Origin: CAYMJK01 sp043101635 | GTDB lineage: Bacteria > Planctomycetota > Phycisphaerae > Phycisphaerales > UBA1924 | DNA length: 34,761 bases | Reading direction: 5' to 3' | NCBI GenBank assembly: GCA_043101635.1 | Contig: JBICIE010000149.1 | Span: forward strand, 1 to 34,761 | Shown here: positions 14,106 to 21,171 of the stretch, in pieces | Layout of the letters: each line of letters begins with the position of its first letter | Numbering within the stretch: the stretch's first letter is position 1 | The notes under the pieces: generated by a model | The model's input: the letters and a program-made list of their open reading frames with translations, nothing else | Databases searched by the model: none | Told to the model about the DNA's origin: nothing | Program-made: the position numbers and the translations under genes

Positions 14106-15115
14106 GCGGGCTTCTCGACATCCTCGATCCGCAGCAGCGCCGCCGGCTCAGCCGGCAGAGCCAGCCGCAGTGGACCGGCCCCATGCTCGCCACGCTCACG
14201 CACGACACTTTCAGCGATCCCGGCTGGATCTACGAGCGCAAGCTCGACGGGGAGCGCTGCCTCGCCTTTCGCTCCGGCGCCGATGTGCGACTGCTGTCGC
14301 GCAACCGCAAGAGCCTCAACGGCGCCTATCCGGAGATCGCCGACGCGCTGGAAGCGCAGCAGCAGCAGGACTTCATCGTCGATGGCGAGGTCGTCGCGTT
14401 CGAAAGGCGCGTGACCAGCTTCTCTCGCCTCCAGCATCGCATGCAGATCGATGATCCGGATGAGGCCCGACGCAGTCCGGTTGCCATCTACTACTACATT
14501 TTCGATCTCCTGCACTTTGAGGGCCATGACTGCTCCGCCCTGCCGCTGCGCGATCGCAAGCGTCTCCTGCGCCGGGCGCTGCAGTTCAGAGATCCGCTCC
14601 GCTTCACCACCCACCGCAACCGGCAGGGCGAGCAGTTCTTCCGCCAGGCCTGCCGGAGGGGCTGGGAGGGCCTGATCGCCAAGCGGGCCGACAGCGCGTA
14701 CGTCCACGGCCGCTCGCGCAACTGGCTCAAGTTCAAGTGCATCAACCGCCAGGAGTTCGTCATCGGCGGCTTCACCGATCCAGAGGGCCAGCGTCAGGGC
14801 TTTGGGGCGCTCATCGTGGGCTACTACGACGATGGCGATCTGGTCTGCGCTGGCAAGGTCGGCGCCGGCTTCGACGATGACACCCTCGAGACGCTGCGCC
14901 GGCGCATGGATGCGCGCCATCGGAAGACCTCGCCTTTCGACCGTGCCGAGTTGCCGCGCGGCGAGGCGCACTGGGTCCGCCCGGATCTGGTCGGCGAGGT
15001 TGCCTTCACCGAATGGACCGAGGATAACCGCCTGCGCCATCCCCGCTTCCTCGGATTGCGCCGCGACAAGGCCCCGGAGGATGTCGTGCGCGAGGAGCCG
15101 AGGCCAGCGCCATGA
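14102..15115 (+). CDS. ATP-dependent DNA ligase (LigD ligase domain)
   Basis: This protein seals double-strand breaks in non-homologous end joining. The 337-residue protein has a nucleotidyltransferase domain with motif I KLDGER (Lys47 is the AMP-accepting lysine), LLSRNRKS, motif III-like DFIVDGEVVAF, YYIFDLLHFEG, motif IV EGLIAKRADSAY and motif V NWLKFKC. It is followed by an OB-fold domain (FVIGGFTDPEGQRQGFGALIVGYYDDGDL ... VGEVAFTEWTEDNRLRHPRFLGLR). This corresponds to the central module of LigD without the phosphoesterase or polymerase. GTG 14102 overlaps the previous TGA (GTGA), and the stop overlaps the following ATG (ATGA), so all three genes are translationally coupled. No Ku gene, its usual partner, is in the window. 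Confidence 0.93.
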   Translation: MSGLLDILDPQQRRRLSRQSQPQWTGPMLATLTHDTFSDPGWIYERKLDGERCLAFRSGADVRLLSRNRKSLNGAYPEIADALEAQQQQDFIVDGEVVAFERRVTSFSRLQHRMQIDDPDEARRSPVAIYYYIFDLLHFEGHDCSALPLRDRKRLLRRALQFRDPLRFTTHRNRQGEQFFRQACRRGWEGLIAKRADSAYVHGRSRNWLKFKCINRQEFVIGGFTDPEGQRQGFGALIVGYYDDGDLVCAGKVGAGFDDDTLETLRRRMDARHRKTSPFDRAELPRGEAHWVRPDLVGEVAFTEWTEDNRLRHPRFLGLRRDKAPEDVVREEPRPAP

Positions 15116-16032
15116 CTGCCCGCCGCTTCGGCCCCTACACCCTCGAGACCTCCAGCGAGGGCAAGGTCCTGTTCCCGGACAGCGGCCGCACAAAGGGTGA
15201 CCTGATCGAGTACTACCAGCGCATTGCTCCGACGATGCTCCGGCACATGCGCGGCCGCCCCGTCACCATGCACAGGTTCCCCGATGGCATTGATGGCGAT
15301 GGCTTCTACCAGAAGGACCTGCCTGGCTACTTCCCCAAGTGGATCCGGCGGGCCACCGTCGCCAAGCAGGGCGGCACGGTGACCCACGCGCTGTGCCAGA
15401 ATGCCGCAACGCTCGTTTACCTCGCCAACCAGGCCTGCATCACCCCGCACATCTGGCTGAGCCGCGCTGACCGGCTCCATCAGCCCGATCGCCTCGTCTT
15501 CGATCTTGACCCATCCGATGATGACTTCGACAAGGTTCGCCGCGCTGCCCGGCTGGTGGCCGGGGCCATGGATGAACTCGGCATGGCTGTCTTTCTGCAA
15601 CTCACAGGCTCGCGCGGCATTCATGTCGTCAGTCCCATCCGGCGCGGCCCGGACTTCGATGATGTCCGCGCCCAGGCGCGGCGGCTGGCAGCGCATCTCG
15701 CCGGAGCCCACCCCGACCTGCTGACCGTCGAGCAGCGCATCGACCGGCGCGGCGATCGCGTCTATCTCGACACCGCCCGCAACGCCTACGCCCAGACCAT
15801 GACCCCGCCCTACGCCGTCCGGGCCCGCCGCGGCGCCCCGGTCGCCACGCCGATCCGGCGCGATGAACTGGATGACCCGGGCCTGGGCCCCGCCCGCTAC
15901 ACCATCGGTAACATCTTCCGTCGTCTCGCCCGCATCGAGGATCCCTGGACCGGCCTCAACCGCGCTGCCCGCGCCCTCCAGCGCGTGCCCGAGCCGGCAA
16001 TCAACGGCGGCGAGACAGAAGGCGCCGGCTGA
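15112..16032 (+). CDS. LigD polymerase/primase domain protein
   Basis: This is an archaeo-eukaryotic-primase-type polymerase that fills gaps, often with ribonucleotides, during NHEJ. The 306 residues match the stand-alone POL module. It has SEGKVLFPDSGRTKGDLIEYY near the start, RFPDGIDGDGFYQKD, and WLSRADRLHQPDRLVFDLDPSDDDF, with the catalytic metal-binding Asp131 and Asp133. LTGSRGIHVVSPI is the nucleotide-binding Ser/His motif. RRGDRVYLDTARNAYAQTMTPPYAVRARRGAPVATPI completes the pattern. ATG 15112 overlaps the ligase TGA. The end is followed by about 190 non-coding bases and then the tRNA-Gly on the opposite strand. Family certain; function in end joining is inferred from its operon. Confidence 0.94.
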   Translation: MTARRFGPYTLETSSEGKVLFPDSGRTKGDLIEYYQRIAPTMLRHMRGRPVTMHRFPDGIDGDGFYQKDLPGYFPKWIRRATVAKQGGTVTHALCQNAATLVYLANQACITPHIWLSRADRLHQPDRLVFDLDPSDDDFDKVRRAARLVAGAMDELGMAVFLQLTGSRGIHVVSPIRRGPDFDDVRAQARRLAAHLAGAHPDLLTVEQRIDRRGDRVYLDTARNAYAQTMTPPYAVRARRGAPVATPIRRDELDDPGLGPARYTIGNIFRRLARIEDPWTGLNRAARALQRVPEPAINGGETEGAG

Positions 16033-16170
16033 CGCTGCCTGCCGATGGCAAGGCCGTGGAACCGCCAGCGCACAACCCCGGCAGTAGCCCCGGCAACAGC
16101 GGCATGATCCGATTCCCGTCAGTGCGCGCCAATGCGTCGGATCATCGCGACAGGGAGGCGGGCGCCACGA

Positions 16171-16202
16171 GCGCAAACCCCGTCGAATCCGAGGGTTCGT
16201 GC
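16171..16202 (-). other. Hairpin with a segment resembling the 5' region of tmRNA
   Basis: On the minus strand GCACGAACCC and GGGTTTGCGC flank a 12-base loop that itself can pair TCG with CGA, giving a stem of about ten pairs with one mismatch and one wobble. Within it, GGATTCGACGGGGTTTGCG (16190-16172) differs at one base from the segment of E. coli ssrA that I recall as GGATTCGACGGGATTTGCG, the hallmark 5' part of tmRNA. The rest of a tmRNA (G-rich acceptor start, tag reading frame, TpsiC arm) is not visible downstream, and LigD polymerase coding begins at 16032. It may be a relic, a terminator-like structure or chance. Confidence 0.35.
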
Positions 16203-16226
16203 GGCCCTTGCATCACGGTTCCCCAA

Positions 16227-16298
16227 AGCGGGCGACCGGACTCGAACCGGCAACATTCAGCTTGGAAGGCTGACACTCTACCATTGAGTTACGCCCGC
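16227..16298 (-). tRNA. tRNA-Gly (anticodon TCC)
   Basis: Read on the minus strand, the 72 bases fold into a full cloverleaf. The acceptor stem is GCGGGCG with CGCCCGC and the discriminator is T. The D arm is ACTC...GAGT with the AATGGTA loop. The anticodon stem is TCAGC/GCTGA with loop CTTCCAA (anticodon TCC, glycine GGA/GGG). The T arm is GCCGG-TTCGAGT-CCGGT. CCA is not encoded. The gene lies between the convergent LigD operon and the minus-strand RluA group. Its 3' end points toward the stress-type island. Confidence 0.95.
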
Positions 16299-16345
16299 GA
16301 CCGCGGATCGTAGTCACCCAGGTCTCCGGCGCGCCCCGCCACCGG

Positions 16346-16993
16346 TCAGCCAACCGCGCCGGATTCTGCCGCCCGGGTCACCGCCGCGGCCAGCTCCTGG
16401 ATGCTCCGCCGGTGCAGCGTGATCGGCGCCGCCCCGCCCGTCGCCCCGCTGGCGGTGTAGAGGTTCGACACCTTGTGGTCGAGCATCGTCGGGCCCCAGA
16501 TCACCAGGGCCTGGGCCCACAGCCGGTCCGCATCGGCCTGTTTCCGGGTCCGGGCGACGTTGCCGGGGATCAGACGCAGTTCGAGCGCATCGCCCACGAG
16601 CTGGCGAAGCTGACGGGAATACTCCGGCGAGCCCCCGACGATGCACAGTCGGCGCACGCCGGCGCGGCTGCACGCGCTGACCATCTCCGCCACCGCCACG
16701 CTGGTCGCGCTGCCGCCGCAGATCGCGCACCGCTCCGGCGACGACGCCTCGACCACCTGTCGCCCGCCCGCCGCCGCCGGCGCTGCGCCGCGGCAGTCCC
16801 CCCGGTTGCAGACCGGCAGGAACCGGGCCTCCAGTTCCGCGCGCACGCGCTCCCGCTTGGCAAGGCTGATGCGCCGCTTCCTGGCGCCGGACAGCCCGGC
16901 TTCGGCCAGCGCCTCGTCGTAGACAGCCGCATCCCCCCCGAACCCGAGCTCGGCGTACAGCGCCGCCTTCTCGATGTCGTCATGCCCGCTCAT
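16346..16993 (-). CDS. Conserved-looking protein of unknown function with CxxC motif
   Basis: The 215-residue product is not assigned to a family. The N-terminal 85 residues are Ala/Arg/Glu-rich and helical (KRRISLAKRERVRAELEARF). CNRGDC and CAICGG follow, four cysteines in a C-x4-C...C-x2-C array that could bind zinc. The C-terminal half alternates hydrophobic strands and helices like a Rossmann-type fold: RRLCIVGGSPEYSRQLRQLV, ELRLIPG, ALVIWGPTMLDHKVSNLYT and ASGATGGAAPITLHRRSIQEL. The 'IVGGS' and 'VIWGPT' strands suggest nucleotide or nucleic-acid binding, but this is only an impression. ATG 16993 starts inside the last 14 bases of the RluA-methyltransferase gene, so the two are coupled, hinting at RNA-related work. 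tRNA-Gly lies 47 bases after its stop. Confidence 0.65.
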   Translation of the reverse strand: MSGHDDIEKAALYAELGFGGDAAVYDEALAEAGLSGARKRRISLAKRERVRAELEARFLPVCNRGDCRGAAPAAAGGRQVVEASSPERCAICGGSATSVAVAEMVSACSRAGVRRLCIVGGSPEYSRQLRQLVGDALELRLIPGNVARTRKQADADRLWAQALVIWGPTMLDHKVSNLYTASGATGGAAPITLHRRSIQELAAAVTRAAESGAVG

Positions 16994-18608
16994 GCGCCCC
17001 CGGCAACGGAGGGAGATCGACCTTCCGGGCACGCCACGCCAGCAGCAGCGGGATCTCGCGGCGGGCCCGGTTCTCGGCCTCCGCACGCGGGCCCGGCTCG
17101 CTGCGCCGCATGCTCGGCCACTCCTCCAGCAGTTCCACCACCAGCCTCGCCTGGTGCAGGGCGTGGATGTAGCGCTGGATCGGCCTGTGATGTGTCATGG
17201 TCGTCACCGGCGCCGCCCCGCGCGCCACCGCCCCGGGGTTCATCACGATCGGCCACTGGCCCGTCGAGAGATACCCGTCCACGCGCCGGTACTGGCGCGC
17301 TGGCGTCGCATCGGCGTCCCAGCCCCAGGAGGTCTGGCGCGGCGCCCGGAACGCCGGGTGCAGGATCACGCCCACAAAGGCGCCGCCGGGGCGCAGCGCC
17401 GCCGCGATCCCGCCGAGCACCGGTCCCAGCGGGTCGATGTTCATCAGCGCCATAATGCAGCAGGCGCTGTCAAACACGCCAAGATCCAGCGCTTCCAGCC
17501 GGCGGGCGTCGCCCACCACATAGCGCTCGCGCGGCCCGGCGCGCCGGCGCGCCGCCTCGATCAGCCGTTCCGATGCGTCGACGCCGACGACCTCCTGGCG
17601 CCGGCCAGCCAGCAGCCTGCCCATCGCGCCCTGTCCGCACGCCACATCCAGGATGCGCATCGACTCGCCGGCGTCCAGCAAGCGCAGGACCCCCGGCCCG
17701 ATCACCTCCTGGAAGTGGTCGCGCCGTCCCTCCTCCAGCAACTGGTCGTACCACGCCGCCACGTGATCCCAGCCGCCCTCGCCATGGCCCACCGGCGCCG
17801 CTGGCGGCTCGGGCGAGCTCGGCGCCGCATCCGGCGCGGGCAGACCCACCGCCCGGTACATGGCCGCCGGGGCCGGACTTTCAAAACGCAGGGCCCGGCC
17901 CCCGACCGGGTGCGCGAACTCCAGCCGCCACGCGTGCAGGCACATCCGGCCGAGCGGATCGGTCCGGGCGCCGTAGCGCCGGTCGCCGGCGACCGGCGAA
18001 CCCTGCTCGGAAAGATGCGCACGAATCTGATGCTTGCGCCCCGTGTCCAGCGTCACCGCCAGCAGGGCGTGGCCCCCGGACTGGCCGAGCACGCGGTAAT
18101 GCGTCACCGCCGGTCTGGCCGCCGAGCCGAAAGGGCCGGCGCCCGTTTCCCCGGGCTGGGCGCTGCGGACCCTCCCATCCGGGCCCTCCACCAGCAGGCT
18201 GCGGATCACGCCCCGCCCCTGCTGGGTCCCGGCGGGCAGGCCTTCGACCAGCGCCAGGTATTGGCGGCTCATGCGCCGCGACCGCAGATCCTCCTTGAGC
18301 CAGCCAAAGGCCCGCTCGGACTTCGCAAAAACCAGCAGACCCGAGGTCTCCCGATCCAGCCGATGCACCACCCAGACCCGGCCGCGCCGGGCTGCGCGCT
18401 CGATGCGCTGCTTGACGAGCCCCAGCGCCGAGACCGGCCGGCCGGCGCCCACCGAGAGCATGCCCGCCGGCTTGTCAACCACGATGATGTCGTCATCCTC
18501 ATGCACGAACCGCACGGTTCGAGGCGCGCGCCGGCCTCCGTGCGCCCCTGGCGCCGATCCCCCGGAGCGGCCCGGGGGCCCGGACCTGCCGCCGCCGGAG
18601 CGCTTCAC
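16980..18608 (-). CDS. RluA-family pseudouridine synthase fused to a class I SAM-dependent methyltransferase
   Basis: This is a two-domain protein of 542 residues. After a Gly/Arg-rich 35-residue lead, residues about 36-270 are an RluA-type pseudouridine synthase. It has IIVVDKPAGMLSV, the catalytic motif VVHRLDRETSGLLVFAKS with Asp85, RQYLALVEG, LDTGRKHQIRAHL and DRRYGA. There is no S4 RNA-binding domain. A linker rich in Pro and Ala leads to residues about 295-530, a methyltransferase with WDHVAAWYDQLLEEG, SAM motif ILDVACGQGAMG from 319, VVGVDAS and LRPGGAFVGVILHP. GTG 18608 is the start: GGGAG lies upstream and the codon overlaps the CoaB TGA (GTGA). The frame runs continuously, so it is not a sequencing join within a gap. 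It would isomerise uridine and perhaps methylate the same RNA, although the methyltransferase substrate is unknown. Confidence 0.87.
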   Translation of the reverse strand: MKRSGGGRSGPPGRSGGSAPGAHGGRRAPRTVRFVHEDDDIIVVDKPAGMLSVGAGRPVSALGLVKQRIERAARRGRVWVVHRLDRETSGLLVFAKSERAFGWLKEDLRSRRMSRQYLALVEGLPAGTQQGRGVIRSLLVEGPDGRVRSAQPGETGAGPFGSAARPAVTHYRVLGQSGGHALLAVTLDTGRKHQIRAHLSEQGSPVAGDRRYGARTDPLGRMCLHAWRLEFAHPVGGRALRFESPAPAAMYRAVGLPAPDAAPSSPEPPAAPVGHGEGGWDHVAAWYDQLLEEGRRDHFQEVIGPGVLRLLDAGESMRILDVACGQGAMGRLLAGRRQEVVGVDASERLIEAARRRAGPRERYVVGDARRLEALDLGVFDSACCIMALMNIDPLGPVLGGIAAALRPGGAFVGVILHPAFRAPRQTSWGWDADATPARQYRRVDGYLSTGQWPIVMNPGAVARGAAPVTTMTHHRPIQRYIHALHQARLVVELLEEWPSMRRSEPGPRAEAENRARREIPLLLAWRARKVDLPPLPGAHERA

Positions 18609-19255
18609 GCACGGTCTCCCGGCAGGTGATCGAGCAGCCACGCTGCAAACGCGCCCTTCGAGATCGCCCCGGGCGTGCTGGCAATCGGGCCCGGCGGGGC
18701 CAGCAGCGTCGCCTCGATGGTCTCGGCGTCCATCGTCTCCAGCGGATTGGCCACGATCAGGTCCACCCCCTTGGTCCGGAGCTTCATCAGGGCCGCCCCG
18801 AGCATGCTCTCCCTCGGCTCCAGCGCAAAGGCGATGATCAGTTGCCCCGGACGCCGCCGGGCCACGCACTGGGCCGACAGGTCAGGGGTCGGCTCCAGTT
18901 CCAGCGTCAGCCCCGCCTCGGCCCGGCGCAGCTGGCGACCCGGCGCCGGCGCCGCCGGCCGGAAATCCGCCACCGCCGCGGCCAGCACCAGGATGTCGGC
19001 CCCCGGCTGGTGCGACTCCAGCAGGCTAGCCAGGTCATCAGTCGTAAGAAACCGGGCAAGTCGCAGCCGCGAATCGTCTGCAGCAGTATGGGCGAGGGGC
19101 GAGGGCCCCAGCAGCAGTGTGACGTCCATGCCGCGGTCTGCGGCCGTTCTGGCCAGTTCGAGCCCCAGCCGTCCGGAGGATCGGTTGCCGAGAAATCGGA
19201 CGGCGTCGATCGGCTCGTAGGTGGGGCCGGCGGTGATGAGGATGCGGGCGGGCAC
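18605..19255 (-). CDS. coaB: Phosphopantothenate-cysteine ligase (CoaB domain alone)
   Basis: The enzyme joins cysteine to 4'-phosphopantothenate in coenzyme A synthesis. Most bacteria have it as the C-terminal half of the bifunctional CoaBC; here the 216 residues are only the CoaB part. Motifs are ILITAGPTYEPIDAVRFLGN followed by RSSGRLG (nucleotide-binding start), the VLAAAVADFRP motif, and FALEPRESMLGAALMKLRTKGVDLIVANPL with the substrate-site Lys region. The end ISKGAFAAWLLDHL is typical. GTG 19255 is the start, placing the first motif at residue 4; no ribosome site is visible, so it may be leaderless or start weakly. The decarboxylase half (CoaC) is not encoded upstream; the region is the promoter side of pilB. 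The TGA overlaps the next gene's GTG. Confidence 0.85.
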   Translation of the reverse strand: MPARILITAGPTYEPIDAVRFLGNRSSGRLGLELARTAADRGMDVTLLLGPSPLAHTAADDSRLRLARFLTTDDLASLLESHQPGADILVLAAAVADFRPAAPAPGRQLRRAEAGLTLELEPTPDLSAQCVARRRPGQLIIAFALEPRESMLGAALMKLRTKGVDLIVANPLETMDAETIEATLLAPPGPIASTPGAISKGAFAAWLLDHLPGDRA

Positions 19256-19395
19256 GGGCGCACTGCAGGAGGTGATCGGCGCTCTAGCGGCGCCACGCGG
19301 ACGGGTCCGTAGCCTACGCTCCGACCCGGCCCGGCGCGGGCCGGGCAGGCTCCGGTGGCATCCAGGTTCGCAAGCGAGGGGTCAAGACGCGCGGC
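19256..19395. promoter_or_regulatory. Divergent intergenic region (coaB / pilus operon)
   Basis: These 140 bases separate the minus-strand coaB from the plus-strand pilus operon, so transcription of the large pilus/secretion operon probably begins here. No clear promoter hexamers or a strong ribosome site before ATG 19396 were seen. Confidence 0.35.
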
Positions 19396-21129
19396 ATGGC
19401 ACGATCACGCAAGAAGCTCGGTGAGATTCTGGTTGAATGGGGCGCCATCACCCCGGCGCAGCTCGAGCAGGGGGTGAAGCTCGCCAAGGGCTCGGGCAAG
19501 CGGCTGGGCGAGGCCCTGGTCGAGGCCCAGCTCGCCAGCGAGGAGCAGGTCGCCAAGGCCCTCGCCAAGCAGTTCCAGCTCGAGTACGTCGAGATCACCG
19601 GCCCCGGCGCGGTTCCGGTCAACATGGACCTGATCCCCAAGGACATCATCCAGAAGCACCAGGTCGTCCCGCTCGAGAAGAACGGGGGGCGCCTGAAGCT
19701 GGTCATGCACGACCCGCTCGATCTGGAACTCCAGGACATGCTCCGCTTCCGGCTCAACGTCGAGGTCGAGCCCAAGATCGCCCCGCGCAGCCACATCCGC
19801 GCGGTCATCGACGGCCAGTTCGGCGGCGGGCCTCGACCGGCGGCGGGCACGGAGCAGCGGGCCCCCGGCGAGACGCTGGTCACCGACTCCATCGACCGCA
19901 CCATCGACCGCTCGGTCGACCGCTCGGTGGATAAGTCGATCGACGTCGCCGCCGACGAGACCAGCCCCATCGTCAAGCTGTGCAACCGGCTGATCGCCGA
20001 GGCAGTTCGCATGCGGGCCAGCGATATCCACATCGAGCCGATGGCCGACCGCGTGCGCCTGCGCTATCGCATCGACGGCGTCTGCATTGAGCGCGACAAC
20101 CTGCCGAAGCGCATGCAGAATTCGCTGCTCAGCCGCGTCAAGCTCATGAGCGGCATGAACATCGCCGAGCGCCGCGTGCCGCAGGACGGACGCATCAAGA
20201 TGGGCGTGGACGAGTCGACCATCGACTTCCGTGTCTCGGCCTGCCCGGCCTACCACGGCGAGTCGGTCGTGCTTCGTATTCTGCGACCCGACTCGGTGAA
20301 GATCGGCCTCGAGAACCTCGGTTTCGAGGCCGACAACCTCCAGGCCTTCAACCGCATCATCCGCCGCCCCAACGGCATCTTCCTCGTGACCGGGCCGACC
20401 GGGTCGGGCAAGACCACCACGCTGTACTCGGCCCTCGATGTCCTCAACCGCCCGGACAAGAAGATCATCACCGCCGAGGATCCCGTCGAGTACAACTTCG
20501 ATGGGATCAACCAATGCCAGGTCCGCGAGGGCATCGGCCTGACGTTCTCGGCGATCCTCCGCTCCATGCTCCGCCAGGCGCCGAACATCATCCTCGTCGG
20601 TGAGATCCGAGACCGGGAGGTGGCGGACATCGCCATCCAGGCCGCCCTCACCGGCCACCTCGTCTTCTCGACGCTGCACACCAACGACGCGGCCTCGGCG
20701 ATTACCCGCCTCATCGACATGGGCGTCAAGCCGTTCCTTGTCGCCAGCTCCATTCAGGCGGTGATGGCCCAGCGCCTCATCCGCATCCTGTGCAAGCACT
20801 GCAAGCAGATCGACCCCAACCCCGATCCCAAGTACCTCCGCCTCATCGGCATCAAGCCGGAGGAGGCCCAGGGCCGCATCTACAAGGCGGTCGGCTGTCC
20901 GGAGTGCGCCAACACCGGCTTCCGCGGACGCAAGGCCATCTTCGAGATGATGCTGATGACCCAGGAGCTCCGCGAGCTGGCCTTCACCGTGGCCACGCTC
21001 GCCAAGATCCGCGCCGCCGCACATGCAACCGGCATGCGCACCCTCGCAGGAGATGGCAAACTCAAAGTCCTTCACGGCGTCACAACGCCCGATGAGATCG
21101 CGCGCGTGACACAGGCCGACCAGAACTGA
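19396..21129 (+). CDS. Type IV pilus/type II secretion assembly ATPase, PilB/GspE type (copy 1)
   Basis: This is a hexameric cytoplasmic ATPase that drives pilin or pseudopilin extension. It has 577 residues. Residues 1-70 contain two MshEN-like motifs (KLGEILVEWGAI..., RLGEALVEAQLAS), a domain type that can bind cyclic di-GMP. After a linker with five tetrapeptide repeats (164-183) comes the core: MRASDIHIEP, the Asp-box region, RVPQDGRIKM, Walker A GPTGSGKTTT from Gly333, ITAEDPVEY, Walker B IILVGEIRD and the His box STLHTNDAASAI. The CKHC...CPEC zinc site and TGFRGRKAIFE follow. The start is ATG 19396 with no strong ribosome site. It leads the operon with pilT 42 bases downstream. Confidence 0.93.
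   Translation: MARSRKKLGEILVEWGAITPAQLEQGVKLAKGSGKRLGEALVEAQLASEEQVAKALAKQFQLEYVEITGPGAVPVNMDLIPKDIIQKHQVVPLEKNGGRLKLVMHDPLDLELQDMLRFRLNVEVEPKIAPRSHIRAVIDGQFGGGPRPAAGTEQRAPGETLVTDSIDRTIDRSVDRSVDKSIDVAADETSPIVKLCNRLIAEAVRMRASDIHIEPMADRVRLRYRIDGVCIERDNLPKRMQNSLLSRVKLMSGMNIAERRVPQDGRIKMGVDESTIDFRVSACPAYHGESVVLRILRPDSVKIGLENLGFEADNLQAFNRIIRRPNGIFLVTGPTGSGKTTTLYSALDVLNRPDKKIITAEDPVEYNFDGINQCQVREGIGLTFSAILRSMLRQAPNIILVGEIRDREVADIAIQAALTGHLVFSTLHTNDAASAITRLIDMGVKPFLVASSIQAVMAQRLIRILCKHCKQIDPNPDPKYLRLIGIKPEEAQGRIYKAVGCPECANTGFRGRKAIFEMMLMTQELRELAFTVATLAKIRAAAHATGMRTLAGDGKLKVLHGVTTPDEIARVTQADQN
19885..19944 (+). repeat. Five tandem tetrapeptide repeats in the PilB linker
   Basis: Five consecutive 12-base units encode (D/R/K)(S/T)(I/V)D, residues 164-183 of the first ATPase: DSID, RTID, RSVD, RSVD, KSID. 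Each ends in Asp and starts with a charged residue, so the segment alternates charge between the N-terminal domain and the ATPase core. The second ATPase lacks it. Confidence 0.75.
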
Positions 21130-21171
21130 TGACCCGCCGCGACAGTCGCGGCGGTGAGCCCGGAGACTGAG

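Noticed and set aside
16033..16226. A full tmRNA gene downstream of tRNA-Gly
   Set aside because: Only the 19-base segment matches; there is no G-rich acceptor start, no tag reading frame and no TpsiC arm, and the space before LigD coding is too short for a standard tmRNA.
19267..19277. GATCACCTCCT on the minus strand before coaB, identical to the 3' tail of 16S rRNA
   Set aside because: Eleven bases only, with no further rRNA similarity; most likely chance and of no use as a ribosome site since it is the anti-site orientation.
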